From the NCBI GenBank assembly GCA_030674185.1, contig CM060307.1, forward strand, positions 63,875,653 through 63,939,652: a stretch of 64,000 nucleotides of DNA. Reading direction: 5' to 3'. The notes below the pieces were generated by a model. It made no database searches, was not told where the DNA came from, and was given only the letters and a program-made list of their open reading frames with translations. Both the position numbers and the translations under genes were made by a program. Shown here piece by piece: positions 1 through 11,765 of the stretch (the stretch's first letter is position 1; each line of letters opens with the position of its first letter). The stretch comes from Monoplex corrugatus (Eukaryota > Mollusca > Gastropoda > Littorinimorpha > Ranellidae).

Positions 1-1376
1 TCGCACATGTGGTTAGAATCTTGGTCAGTCCCGCGTTGAATGTTCTAGAAATAGTACGAGCATTCTGGGATGCAAGGAACTTTCCATTCACTAGGCCTAC
101 TGAAAGACTTAGTTACTCAACTTACTGATGCTGTGGTACGTGCTTTCATTCACAACTGTGAGCGTGGGAAAGATGGCGAGTTTCAGCGAAGACGAATTTG
201 TGGATTACACTGAAGCAGAGTTGCAGGAATTTATTAGAGAAATTTATCGTTTAGAAATTGAAGAAGAAGATGAAGAAGAAAAGGAAGATGTAGAGTCAGA
301 TGTTGAAGTAGGTGGTGATGGTGAAGATGGAAATGACAGTGACATAGACGACGATGTACCGCTGGCTGCACTGGTGCAGGCATGGCGACCGGTGACACGT
401 GGCTGTGAAGTCAGGGAATTTTCACAAGTTGTTGGGCCTAAACATTCGCTGCCCGCTGATGCGAAACCAGTAGACTATTTTGTTTTGTTTCTGCCACTAG
501 AATTTTTTGTCAGTGCTGCTGAAGAGACCAACAACTACGCTGGTCAGAAGATTGCGGCAAAGGGGCAACCTGACCCACTTTGGAAAGAGACGACAGCTGA
601 TGAAATCAGGGCATACCTGTCTATTCTCATCATGATGGGGCTAAAACATCAGTCCCGTCTATGGTGCTACTGGTCAACTTTCTGTCCGGGACTGTTTCCG
701 GGACTATCATGCGCTAAACACCACGACACAGGCTACAACCAGCGCTTGTGACACCACTGGTGACACTGCCACTGACAATGACGGTGACAGTCATAGTGAC
801 GATGACAACAACATCTCACCATCATCACAGTAGCTGCAAAGTTGCTGTATAGGCACATATGTGTAAATAGTGTATAGGGAATGAAATCTGTAGACGAACA
901 TGTACCAAATATCTTTGGAAAACATTTCTGTTTCTTTCTGTTTATGTTCATTTTGGTGACATCGTGACAATTCTTTTCTGACATTTGTGTTGTGCCTGTG
1001 TATTGGATACTATACTGGAGGAGCAGAGACAGCGTCGGGTAGGACAGATGTTGTGTGTACAACTAACAAATGTTGTTTTTAGACAATAGAGCTTGTTTGT
1101 ATGCTAACCATTGTATTGTCACCATAAAAATACCTCTGTCTGTGACATCTTTGGTGACAGGGACACACACACTAGACCCAGGACACACAAAACCACATGC
1201 AAATCAAATTATGGACACTTGTGTATATGTGTGCAAAAAATCTTTCTTCTGTACTTTCAAACAAGTGAATGGCAGTATGTTTATCAGCATGACTGTACTC
1301 GGATGAAAAAATGTCAGAAAAATGCGAATACTAGGAGCTAGCTTTACATCTAGCAGTGCGAATGCGAAAGGGTTAA
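1..1376 (+). mobile_element. piggyBac-like DNA transposon remnant, left end outside window
   Basis: The plus strand encodes the N-terminal part of a piggyBac-type transposase (see 173-751). It is followed by non-coding DNA rich in GGTGACA-like words (about 740-1160), such as subterminal transposase-binding repeats. The right end reads GCGAAAGGG followed by TTAA at 1373-1376, the usual piggyBac arrangement of a terminal GGG next to a TTAA target. The left terminus lies before the window. Most of the catalytic DDD domain is missing, so this is an internally deleted, immobile copy. Family assignment rests on the transposase fragment and the TTAA end. Confidence 0.65.
173..751 (+). pseudogene. 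piggyBac-like transposase, N-terminal fragment
   Basis: The reading frame from the ATG at 173 starts MASFSEDEF. It continues with a long acidic Glu/Asp stretch (residues about 25-65) and a PLAALV motif typical of piggyBac/PGBD N-termini. The conserved entry to the DDE_Tnp_1_7 domain follows: FFLPLEFF-like hydrophobics, ETNNYAGQ, a Trp, EIRAYLSILIMMG, then a YWST at about 660-680. After YWST the similarity stops and the frame ends at 751. None of the three catalytic aspartates is present. The full family length is about 500-600 residues, so at least two thirds is lost. It has no relation to the minus-strand coiled-coil gene. Confidence 0.7.
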
Positions 1377-2265
1377 AGCACAGAAAAATAGTTTTGACAC
1401 ACTCAAGGTTTCGACAGACATGTAGGGGAAATGTTCTGGGTTATGTTCATGTGATTTTCTGCCTAGCCTCACGAATGGTTTCTGTGATATGTGAGAAACA
1501 GTAACATGTGTATGATAATGCCGAGGTGTGTGAAAAAATAGTTTGGTGATGCTGTTCGCGGTTGGACTACCAACTTTCGGGCAAGCCAAGAGAAGGCGCT
1601 TTTCCACAGAAGTCGAAGATGAGGCTGGTTGTCTGTCTTAACATTGTAGCAGTAGACACTTTGCTCTTTGTCAGGATGGCACGTGTTACCCCGAGAAAAC
1701 TAAACTGCATGATGTATGCCAGTTGAAAAACGGATAAGTTTGTCGTAGTGGTATAACGGTTGATCGCTAGCATTAATCGTCTGCTTCAGTTTCTCGAACA
1801 GAAACATGAACGTTCTGTCTCTCCACCGGGCGTATTTGGTATACATGGAAAGCTTGTTTTAAGATCTACCAACTGACGACAAAAGCTGGGACATCAGCTT
1901 CATGTAGAAATGTGCGTGTACACGTATAAACAACAACCATGTTTCAGTTAACTTCGCACCGATCAGCTTTCAGCACACCGCCGACAGTGGTGTGTGTGAT
2001 TTGCGAAAGAGTGCGGCAGCAGTCTTGTGCGGTACTGGCATGCACTAATCTTACAACCGGCCAGCGTGCTGTACGCCAGGCAGGCGTGCTGGGTCAAGAT
2101 AACACATTCCTCCGCGCGGCGGGGAGTTTCCTCCCAACTAAAGGGAACAGAAAGAACAGCCGTGACACATGCATGCATACACACACATACAAATACACAC
2201 ACACACACACACGCACACACACAAATACACACACACACACATACATACGTACACATGCTCGCGGT

Positions 2266-2314
<49 letters not shown>

Positions 2315-2816
2315 ACGCACACGCATACGCACACATACACATGCACGCACGCATGCACACACGCACGCACGCACGCACATATGTATACACACACACACAC
2401 ACAAGACACAGAGAGACAGAAAATGCTTTGCTTAAACACATGCATCTTCTCTCTCCCTCTCTTGCTCATGCTCACACACAAAGAGCCATGTTTCAAACTG
2501 AAGTTAATCAATATCTGTCCTTAACCTCACTCCCTCTCTTCTTTGTTTGAAAGAAAAGAAATAACAAAAGAAACTCTAACCAGCAAAGCCAACATTCATC
2601 CAGCCTCTAGTTTTCTGCTTTCTCAGCTTGCAACAAGATTGAAAACTCTTGGCTGGATGAATTTTTACCTTGCAGGTGGTGGATTTATTTATCAAGGTAA
2701 AGAAACTGTCTTCATTCTGTTGACAAAAAAAAAATGTCCAAAAAATGTTCCTGTCTAACCTGTACAATCTCTTCTGTTGACAAAAAAAAAAAGTCCAAAA
2801 AATGTTCCTGTCTAAC
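1377..2816. other. Non-coding: intron or 3' flank of the coiled-coil gene
   Basis: No exon with plausible splice borders was found on either strand. The interval holds a compound CA-rich array (about 2168-2404) and a pyrimidine-rich AT stretch. If 2817-2942 is not the last coding exon, this is the intron that follows it. Confidence 0.5.
2168..2404. repeat. Compound (CA)n / (ACGC)n microsatellite
   Basis: Interrupted CA dinucleotides are mixed with ACGC and ACAT units. Long open frames read through it on both strands are repeat artefacts. Confidence 0.95.
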
Positions 2817-2832
2817 CTGTACAATCTCTTCT
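2745..2832. repeat. 62-bp tandem duplication across a 5' splice site
   Basis: Two adjacent copies run from about 2714-2775 and 2776-2837. Each contains TGTTGAC, a poly-A run, TCCAAAAAATGTTCCTGTC and TAACCTGTACAATCTCTTC. Read on the minus strand, each copy includes the last ~17 bases of exon 17 and its GTTAGA donor. Confidence 0.85.
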
Positions 2833-2942
2833 TGTGCGTGCGGGAGCCCGGGTGGCTGTGTCAGGCTACGCACACTTTGAAGCACCCTCTCTGATTCCAG
2901 CCACTGCAGACGGCGAGCTGGGAGATCCTCACTCTCTGGGCC
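2817..2942 (-). CDS. Coiled-coil protein, exon 17 (most 3' exon recognised)
   Basis: The minus strand shows an acceptor GGTCAG|GGC and a donor GTACAG|GTTAGA, bordering 126 bp (42 codons, phase 0 at both ends). The peptide begins GPESEDLPARRLQWLESERV, which is amphipathic and Glu/Arg-rich, then turns Pro-containing (SLTQPPGLPHAQ) and ends EEIVQ. It probably marks where the coiled coil gives way to a looser tail. A competing acceptor 5 bp upstream would break phase with exon 16. The donor lies in a 62-bp tandem duplication that provides a second identical donor (see Findings). The next exon, if any, is left of the window or was missed. Confidence 0.65.
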
Positions 2943-4453
2943 CTGACCTGGTGACACACACACACAGACAATGCAAGTTGGTAGTGCTGTATCATAACAG
3001 TTTTGGACAGCAGTCACACTGACAACACTGCACAATAAAATGATTCAAGCCCTTGTTCATAAATGTTCAGTTAAATTGCCTGTAAAGGGGGAAAAAACAG
3101 AGGTGGGGTGGGATGGGAATCAATTAACAAAGCAGTCCTTTGTATTTGCTTTTCAGGGTATTTCACTCCTCGGGATCACAGTGGAGCATGCCAACTCCTC
3201 ATTTAACAGAGCTCAGTTATGTACAATTCTAATCTATCAGTTTCAAAAGCTTACCTACTACTATACCATAGTTACGTATGAGGTCACCTTATTTTGAATG
3301 TTTTTTTGTCTCTTACTATTCTCGTAATCCTGACCTCTAAGTCACACCCAGTATGAAACATATGTCAGACAGCAGCAGGAGCAACCTGTTCAACGCACAC
3401 TATAAAGACTGTGATCTCTTACTTCAGCTATCAAGTTTAGGAAGGCATGTGATTGTTTTTTTATCTATTATTTGCGCATTAGCTGTTGCCAACCGAACAC
3501 ATAATAAACAATGGTGGTCAGACCGCTGGTTTGAGCCACAGTGTTGGCATATGACACAGACCTCACTTCAGCCATGGAAAATCACAACACTAAAAAAGAA
3601 GAAAAACTTTGGGAGAATGAAGCACAAATCCAAACCAGTTGTACTCCACCATCTGCTGATGTAAATTTACTGTACTTTACTTACACAGTTGAACTTGGGT
3701 ATGTCAATATTTGCTACAAAAGCCAGTCTAAATCAGGTTACATGCTTGCTCTGTTGACATACCTTGTAATTCTAAGAAAGACAGCCAAAAAAACCAAAAA
3801 ACAACTAATCTTAAAGACCTCAGAGGGTGTCTTTTGAAGAGCACAGTCATCAGCCTTATGGAATGTAGACACACCCAATGCAGATAATATTCAAACTGAA
3901 CGGGACATGCAAAGCCCCCCCCCCCAACACTGTGCATGTGCTTCATGCTAGCTGTTGCCATTGATCACCAGTACAGTGTGAATCTGTGTCACTTGGTGTG
4001 CATGCTTCCCCATAACCACAACACCCACAGCCACTCCCCTTCCTAACAGCTGTCGCACACACGCATAGCATTTTATGGATTGTCTATTTAATCTTGGCAT
4101 GCTATTCATTTCTCTACTCCGGTTATTGCCTATATCTTATACCAGCTGTGTCTATATATCCACATAACTAAGCTGAAATTTACTGACCTGTTGCTGTGAT
4201 TATAGTACCAGAATCAAGATGATTATGCAAGTATACAAAGGTGAACTTTAAAAAAAGAAGAGAGTTCCCAAACTTTCTCAGAACCAAAGATACAAACACC
4301 TGAAAGTCTAAAGACTCATGTCAACAACTTAGATTATTTAAGTCTTTACCATAAAATTTAACAATAAATGTACAGTCTCAGTTTTATTCAAATGGAAAAA
4401 CATCTTGCACTTGCATACATATCAAATAACTCTCAGAAATGGAGATCAGAGAG

Positions 4454-4466
4454 TGAGTGTGAGTGT

Positions 4467-4544
<78 letters not shown>
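4454..4544. repeat. (TG)n microsatellite
   Basis: Interrupted (TG)n with a TTTT break in the middle; intronic. Confidence 0.95.
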
Positions 4545-4546
<2 letters not shown>

Positions 4547-5301
4547 GATAGAGGGATACAGGATGACAACCTGGGTCAAGGGTCACATGCCTAAGAGACT
4601 GAGTGTCTCCTAGCTCAGCATCCTCTCTGTGTGTGCACACACACTGTTTGTTCTACCTTGTAAAGAGCAAGCATGCTTTTGACATGGACTGCTTGTGCTG
4701 TATAAGTGAAATTATCATTATTATCATTTTGAAAAAAAACAAACAAAAAACAACACCAAACACACAGACATACAAGCAGAAGGAAATATTCATGTGTGGT
4801 CATATAAATTTACATATAGAAGTTGTCCAAAGACACTGAGGTTTTGGGGAGAATGAGAGAGCAGAAACTTCAACTTTTTTACAGAGCCAGCATTATGACA
4901 GTACTGTCCATTTCCTCTCACTCCATTGTTCTCCTCTGTACTACCTTGAACAGGGTCAGACACTATTTACAGCTGGAGTACTGGAGACTAAAAATTTTCT
5001 CGGGCCAGATTTGCACCAATGCAAACCTTCACAGTCAGACTGAAAGCGGAGAGCTCTACCTCTATATCTACCAATGTACATACAAACTTGTTCCCACAAA
5101 ATGTGTAAACTGCACTCAAGTATTAAAAAAGTATACATACAAGTAATCGAACAGGTGTACACAGACACAGGCATGTGCACACACATACCCACACACATGG
5201 AGGCCTGTGGCCTTGACGAAAAGGGAAAGACTTCAAAACTATCCAAAATGTGGCTGTAAGAGCCCTGTGAATGAAAAGAGACAAAATGAAACTGATCTCT
5301 C

Positions 5302-5325
5302 ACACACAACACACTAACACACACA

Positions 5326-5366
<41 letters not shown>

Positions 5367-5377
5367 ACACACACCAA
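5302..5377. repeat. (CA)n microsatellite
   Basis: (CA)n with two ACC interruptions; intronic. Confidence 0.95.
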
Positions 5378-6199
5378 TCTGTACCTTGGCCAGCAGCCCA
5401 CAAAGAGGGCACCTGCCCCTCTGACAGGTGATGCTTCAGTTTCTGTCCAAAATAAAAAGAAAACGCTATTAAGTATGATTACCACAGAAATATGGATACA
5501 AACTGATCAATAATAGTTTTTTGTTTGTTTGCATGCTTTTTTGTGTTATGTTCTGAGCACTGATATTTTAGATACATGTGTGCAATATACCCACTATCTG
5601 GCCAATGCTTACAGTCTCAAAAAAAAAACACAGTAAATTTTTTTTTCCTCAATCAGAGATCAAAGAAATTTACAGAAATGGGAAAAGACTTGGAGGGAAG
5701 GTGAAGAGGAATGTGGAAAGCAGAATGCATTTTTTGGCAGTAGTTTTTAATCATCTAATTTTTTAATCAGGGGTGAGAAGTTGGGGTAAAGGAAATGATA
5801 AATCATGTTGTGTGTCATGTGGTTCTGGGATGGGTTGCTGTCTAGTGGTTTTGTAGGACGTTGGTGTGGTCAGTTTGTTCTGAGGGCCTGGATGTGTTTT
5901 CATCCATTTCTATGGAATATCTCTTTTGTACATTGCAGATTTAGTTATATACATTTCATTACATTGTAGCCTAGACTGGTCCAATAACAGACTGATGCAA
6001 TGACCGACATAAAACCCATACCCTAGGCAGGACCTCAAGACATTGCTGATGCAGAGGGCATATATGCACACTTATGACTTATGTCATGATTGTTTTGGGT
6101 CCTCTTGTTCATATGACATCTGTGGCGTCAGTGAGCGCAGAAATACCATCTTCATAACCTGAAACTGATACAGCCTGCATACCCCATCCTCAGTGGGCA

Positions 6200-6400
6200 T
6201 GCATGCTGAGTATGTTCATGTTTCCATTAGCCACACTGTGTACAAGTACACACAGAGGGGGTTCAAGGCACTAGGAGGTCTGCATATATGTTGACCTGAG
6301 AAATCAAAACAAACAAAAATCTTTTGCCCACCACACATTACCCATGCAGGTTCAAACTCATTCCAAAGTGAACTCTTCCAACCTAACCAATTGCCTATCC
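6200..6400 (-). mobile_element. Diverged SINE copy (family A)
   Basis: It contains the word at 6276-6299, AGGTCTGCA followed by TGTTGACCTG. The same word recurs at 41498-41519 and 50391-50413, each time with an AGGG(G)TT run some 15-20 bp upstream and a TTC/TGTATA-rich flank. Recurrence with the same internal order at scattered sites shows a dispersed family. The tRNA-like head and the ends are unclear here. Confidence 0.5.
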
Positions 6401-6771
6401 TGTCCATAAATAATACAGTAAAATGGTAGGTCAGCTCACTTGGAGTTTAAAATGGCATCAATTGCAGAGCACAACTGATTTGATTACAACATAAAAACAA
6501 AACACTGACCAAACACAATTACTAGAAAATAAACAAATGATCAATAAGTTAGAAGCTTAGAAACATAACTTGTGGTAACTGTAAAACACAACTGATTTCA
6601 GTTGACATTACTGACAGGTAACATTTGTTTGTGTAGATTCTGTGCTACAAACACTTTATCTCCCAGACCACATAATCCCCTAAACCACAAAATAAATAAA
6701 ACATAAAATTAGTAATTAAAAAGATCCAATAACAGGAGGTGGAAAAACCTAGACCTGTTATTTCATTAACT

Positions 6772-6773
<2 letters not shown>

Positions 6774-6840
<67 letters not shown>

Positions 6841-6868
6841 ACACATATATATATACACACATACACAC
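6774..6868. repeat. (CA)n with (AT)n microsatellite
   Basis: About 65 bp of pure CA followed by a short ATAT run and imperfect CA. Confidence 0.95.
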
Positions 6869-7429
6869 ACACAAACCCATGGAAACACAGACACACATAT
6901 ATGCATGCACAGACATACACATATACATAACACACAAAACACAAATATGACTATCCAGCTAGATATTCTTGTTCCACATTTGTTACAATGAACTGTTGTT
7001 AGCCATTTTCTATGACTTTTTTTTCTTTTTAATTATAGAGATTTTTCACCTAAACAGACATGGAGGAGGAGGGCAATAGAGGGTGAGGGAGGGGGGAAGG
7101 AGAGTAAGGAGAGAGAGAAATGAAATGAAATAAATGATTTAATAAACTAGGCCTTTTGCCTATATCAATGACATCTGGAACAGGCAGGAAAGGGTTCACG
7201 GACTTCAACATGTTAAATGATAACACTGAATCCATGCTTCCTCCAGTCTTTCATGAAATAATCTATGAGAGGAAAAAAAAGAGTGACAGTGTGTGATATA
7301 AGAAATCAATATGAAAAAGAAAAGTACTGTACTCAGCTGAAGACTTGACAGAATGAAACAATGTTTTGTCAACTCTTTAGGTAAGCACAGTGCATTTCTT
7401 TTTCATATGAAATAACATATGTTTAAGAA

Positions 7430-7550
7430 AATTTCTGTTTTGAAAACAGATAGTCAGATAGACACAATGAGAATGAATTTTATCAATGCTTAGAGAAGTT
7501 TTCTGTTTTGAAAACAGATAGAGAGACATACAGACACAATGAGAATGAAC
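7430..7550. repeat. Tandem duplication with TCTGTTTTGAAAACAGA hairpin
   Basis: Two copies (about 7433-7487 and 7500-7549) each carry the inverted-repeat word TCTGTTTTGAAAACAGA, then GACACAATGAGAATGAA. The second copy ends about 10 bp from the donor of exon 16. Confidence 0.8.
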
Positions 7551-7560
7551 TGCACCATAC

Positions 7561-7632
7561 CTGAACAGTGTTCTGATAGGAATGCAGTCTCCTCTTCAGA
7601 ACCTCCAGTTCCACCTCATGCCCACAGGAACC
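7561..7632 (-). CDS. Coiled-coil protein, exon 16
   Basis: The minus strand reads TTTTTAG|GGT ... GTTCAG|GTATGG. The exon is 72 bp (24 codons) with phase 0 on both sides. The peptide is GSCGHEVELEVL followed by KRRLHSYQNTVQ, a short heptad-like helix. It joins exon 15 (…LRQGK) and exon 17 (GPESED…) in frame. It is small, but both splice sites are good and the composition fits its neighbours. Confidence 0.75.
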
Positions 7633-9010
7633 CTAAAAATGAAATAAAACAACACATTATGATAAATACAAAACAAACAAACAAATGGTATCCCAATACT
7701 TTCATCATTAACCTCTTCCCTTCATTTTTATGTGATGTCAGTGCACACAGAATTTATTATTCCAAATGCAGAACGCAGTAGCTGAGACTAAAACTTCAGT
7801 TTACACAGTAGCTGATCTTGTTCATTTCTTCCCTATCACACTGCTAGAGAAAAGCAGCCCTCAATACTGTTATGCACAACCACATGTATTGTTAGAGAAT
7901 GCAGGGTAATTCCTGACCCTCTATTATCAAAAATTTCAAAAAGCTACCTCAGCACAGCTGATTTTAGCTACAACCTACTAACAATAGAACAATCCACTTG
8001 ACAAAGATCCCATAATAGCAGAACAAAGTTAACGATTGTAGCTAGAATAACAATAATTAACTTGGAAATGTCTATTTATCACACAATTCTGGGAAAGGAT
8101 TGAAGGAATGTTGAAATTAGAATGTACTACATGTGCAACTATCAAATTAACTGAAAACTTGGTGCAGTTTGGCATGAATAAAAACATACACACAGACTTG
8201 GCATTTGATTTAATAATATGTTTCGCAAAAATGTACATATATAAATGCAAATTAAAAAAAGCCTTTGCCAAACACAACCCGCTTTCAAAAAAATATCTTA
8301 CAACATTTCACTGAAGAGTTCAATGCAAAACTGACATGGAATTTTAACTCTTCTACCATATGACAGAACTTGACACTCTTTTCTGTATCTGTAAAGTATA
8401 AAATGTCTGCTTCATGCCTTCTATCATAAACTTACAGATAATCTGCATGTTCATGAAATTTCATTCTTACACTTGATTGCATCTACGCTTACTATTCTAT
8501 ATTTGTCCTTGTACCTTGTGAAAATAAATTTAAAACAAGTTTGAAGGAAAAAAAAAAGTTAACCATAAGAAAGCAACAACAATAACAGCAATTAAAATAA
8601 CACCAACAACTTTGTAAGGTCTTGGTGAAAACAAATCAGAACCAAGTTTGAAAAAAAACAACTATGTAGTGGTAACTTGTTCACTTCAAATTTAAACAGA
8701 CATGATTTTGTGTTAAGAGAAAAACTGATTTGTCCCAACTCCACAAACATACTATATTCAATGACAGCTTGAAAGGGCGGTGAACTCCTGCGTTCAGCTG
8801 CAATCAATGCCAGTGGCAACAGATTAAAGCACAAAGCTAATATATGCAGCACATAAATGTGTCACACTACAAACTTTTGATTGGTTCAACTTGGTGGTTG
8901 GCACCCAACTTAAACCAATCAAAAACACAGTTTCAACACAGATGTTTGGTTCCAGTGATCAGAGATAGAGTCAGAAAGACCAATCAATCAACAGAAACAA
9001 GGCACTAGAG

Positions 9011-9049
<39 letters not shown>

Positions 9050-9139
9050 ACACACACACACACAACAGAGTCTAACAGAAAGAGACAGAAATTTTATGGC
9101 AATTTTTCTGTACAAGCAACAAAGCAATCATCACTTTAC
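7633..9139 (-). other. Intron 15 of the coiled-coil gene
   Basis: AT-rich, with one (CA)n array at about 9013-9064. No exon or mobile element was recognised. Confidence 0.55.
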
Positions 9140-9427
9140 CTTGCCCTGTCGCAGCTGCAGAATATTCTCATTGAGCTGAGCATTCAGTTTTTCCAGCTCA
9201 CTCATCTGATATTCTGTTTCCTCTAGCAGCGCCACCTTGCTCCGCATTTCAGTCAATGCGGCCGTGGGGACCTTCACGGAGGTGGCATCATCCTCAACTT
9301 GTTGCTGCCGATGTAGTTCTGCCTGAGTAGCTTCTAACTGCCGTTGAAGTACAACCACACGTTTCTGACAATCCTCCAACTTTTGAGGCAATTGTTGCTT
9401 CTGCGCGGGAGGCATGTTCTCCAGCAC
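9140..9427 (-). CDS. Coiled-coil protein, exon 15
   Basis: Acceptor TTCCACAG|GTGCTGG and donor GGGCAAG|GTAAAG border 288 bp (96 codons, phase 0/0). The peptide begins VLENMPPAQKQQLPQKLEDC. It then runs as a continuous heptad helix rich in Gln, Glu and Leu (VVVLQRQLEATQAELHRQQQ), has a short break (DDATSVKVPTAA), and resumes helix (KVALLEETEYQMSELEKLNA). No enzymatic motif is visible. It behaves as a rod segment. Confidence 0.88.
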
Positions 9428-9839
9428 CTGTGGAATATAGGAGAGATGACCAAATTCCTACTTACTATTACAAGTACTACAGAAATGATTATTCTGATAC
9501 TTCTTAGGGCAACTGCAACTAGTGCAAGTTTTCTTTCTCTAAATTTGTTTTTATTCATTCATTTTTGTAGGTGGCAGGACAAAAGTAAGTGAGGTTGTTT
9601 CCAAAATAGGTACTCTATGAAGGAAGGCCATGAAGTTAATTGATAAGTCAACTGATCATACAACAGCTCATTAACTGCAAAAGTACACATTACTTTGCAC
9701 AGGTATCTACTGACCCTGTGACACTGATAAGACAACAGTATAGACCAGCTCTCCTGCTTCTGCTATTTTGTCTATTTGAATGCAATACTCACTGCAAACA
9801 TTACAATCTGACATTTTCTCATACAGTCAGATCCTCCTC

Positions 9840-10510
9840 CTCATCATCATGTGACCTGCTACATGGCATTGGCAATCACGGCCCTCCATACTAATCTATC
9901 CTTTGCTGCTGCAAGTACATCTCCTACCCTCTCTGTCTTCATCCACTCCACAAGTCCATCCATAGTTTCTCCCTGGGTCTACCTGTGCTCGTTTTCCCTC
10001 CAGCTTTCCTGTTGTGACCAGGTGCTCAAATTTCTCTTTCCTCACTAAATGTCCTATCTATGTTGCTCGTCTTTTCCTAATCTTCTTCATCAATGTTCTT
10101 TCTGTGTCTGCCTCCTCCAAGACTGTCTTGTGTTTTTTTCTTTGCTGTCCATACAACTCTTAACATTCAGAATGAAACTAAAAATTGCAACTTGGAATGT
10201 AAGAACATTACTGCAAAAAGGAAAATTCAAAATGTCAAAATGGAGATGGAAAGGCTTAACATCAATATTTCAGGTCTAGAGGAGGTGAGATGGAAGGGGG
10301 CAGGCATGATAACATCAGGCAAGCATAAAATTACATGTTCTGGTGGAGACACACATGAAAGAGGAGTAGGCATCAAAATGGACAGTGACAAGTCAATGTC
10401 TATCAAAGAATACTGAGCTATATCAGGCCGAGTTTTATTAGTTAGATTGGATGGCAAGCCATCTGATATCAACATCATCCAAGTCTATGCACCAACATCC
10501 GCAAGTACTG
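9840..10510 (-). mobile_element. Twin-primed (inverted) fragment of an RTE-like LINE
   Basis: Bases 9840-10158 match the 3' end of the LINE at 28771-29110 in the same (minus) orientation, down to a TGATGATGAGGAGG-type tail at 9832-9850. From 10159 the sequence switches abruptly to the 5' endonuclease end of the same family, but on the plus strand: the encoded peptide starts MKLKIATWNVRTLLQKGK, and the segment runs to about 10507. The middle of the element is absent. A 3' part joined to an inverted 5' part, with the 5' terminus at the joint, is the product of twin priming. It lies 65 bp from the donor of exon 14. Confidence 0.8.
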
Positions 10511-10575
10511 AGTCATATCCTACTATTACTTAACAAAAGTGAGAAAAAAGCAAAGCTATTAAATCCAAGACTAAC

Positions 10576-10731
10576 CTGGCTGCCAACAGTTTCAAACTCG
10601 ACCAGGCGTGCCTTCAGTCTGTTTTCACTACGTTGTAACTGATTCACTTTGTCTTTCAAAATCTCCTCTGTCTGTTCCAGTTCTCGCACACGAGCTTGAG
10701 CATCAATATCACGCAGCTCATATTCACGTAC
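10576..10731 (-). CDS. Coiled-coil protein, exon 14
   Basis: The minus strand shows CTTCAG|GTACG and GGCAGCCAG|GTTAGT borders. The exon is 156 bp (52 codons) with phase 0/0. The peptide has two turns of the protein's recurrent motif, VRELEQTEEILKDKVNQLQR and SENRLKARLVEFETV. The LINE fragment at 9840-10510 sits directly downstream in the following intron. Confidence 0.88.
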
Positions 10732-11235
10732 CTGAAGAATATGTCACAAATATAACATTTAACTTCAACTATTCATGCAATGCAAAAATCTTATTTCAGT
10801 CACATTCTGTCAATATAATGTTTTGTGGCATATGTTATACATTTACAACCTTTCATGTTATATGCACAATACTAAATCAGTTACTATCTTTGTGGAATCA
10901 AATTGTCAACAAAAAGTCTATTTTCAATTTGTGTTAAAAGTTCTTTCCCTTATGTTGTATACAGTCACCTTCAGAATTGGTTCCCTTTCAGATGTAATGG
11001 ATTCTTTTCTTTTAACTGACTATCATACTGGCACAGAGGGAAACTGGAACAATGAGGCAGTCAGTTATACTGCACAAGTGTGTTGTTATTACAGCAACAG
11101 TAAACAGCTAATTATTTAACATTTTCCTTCCTTTCTTCTTCTTTTGTTTGTCTGCTTCTTTCTTTGTTCTTTTGTAGACATTCCACACATGGGCCAAACT
11201 AAAAGATAGGATAACGTTTATACTCTACCCCTTAC
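10732..11235 (-). other. Intron 13 of the coiled-coil gene
   Basis: AT-rich 504-bp intron. Apart from splice signals I see nothing in it. Confidence 0.7.
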
Positions 11236-11765
11236 CTTTTTCTGCAGTGACCCTTCATTTTTCTGCAGACTTTCCACATGCTGACTCAGCCCCATCTGTG
11301 CATCAGTGGCAGCTGACAACTTGCGGTCCATTTCATGGATTTGTCCCTGTTGTTGGGCCACATGCTGAGATAGCACTGCATTCTCTTCTACCGCACGTTG
11401 TAACCGTGAAGACAGGTCCATGTTGATCACATCAAGCTCTGATGCCTTGCTGTGAGCAGCTGCTTCAGAATTCTCTGTATGCTGTAGGCGGCTCTGCAGA
11501 CTTGCTTCCATGTTTTCGTAGTTCTTTAACCTCTGGACTAACGTGGTCTCCAAGGCTTCCAGCTCTTTCACGCGGATTTCTAAGTATTCTGTGCGGTCTG
11601 ACAATCCCCCCTTTTCAATCTGAAGATCTTGGACCATCTTGCGAAGTGAGACCTCTGAAGAGGAGAGCTGTTCCATAGAGGCGTAAGGTCACCTGACTTG
11701 CTCAGCCACACCTCTTCATCAAGTTTCAGCTTACGCACTAACTCTCGCAGTCTACGTTCATGAAC
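11236..11765 (-). CDS. Coiled-coil protein, exon 13, with a 1-nt frame break
   Basis: Acceptor TTTTAG|GTTCATG and donor CAGAAAAAG|GTAAGG define 530 bp. All neighbouring borders are phase 0, so 531 bp would be expected: one base is missing. The first part reads VHERRLRELVRKLKLDEEVW. The frame then shifts near 11670-11690 and continues as MEQLSSSEVSLRKMVQDL to the donor. The second part repeats the ELE motif (RVKELEALETTLVQRL, MEASLQSRLQHTE). No stop other than those caused by the shift is present, which favours a sequence error over decay. Confidence 0.85.

Larger units (their letters stand above)
2943..7560 (-). other. Intron 16 of the coiled-coil gene
   Basis: This 4.6-kb intron lies between exons 16 and 17. 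It holds TG/CA microsatellites at about 4454-4544, 5302-5377 and 6774-6868 and a minus-strand SINE near 6200-6400. I found no other exon with good borders. Because the flanking exons are both phase 0, a missed phase-0 exon cannot be excluded. Confidence 0.55.

Noticed and set aside
11670..11690. A second, tiny intron explaining the frame change in exon 13
   Set aside because: CAG|GTGACC looks like a donor, but any intron would be only about 30-50 bp and would remove conserved helix. A one-base error fits the phase arithmetic better.
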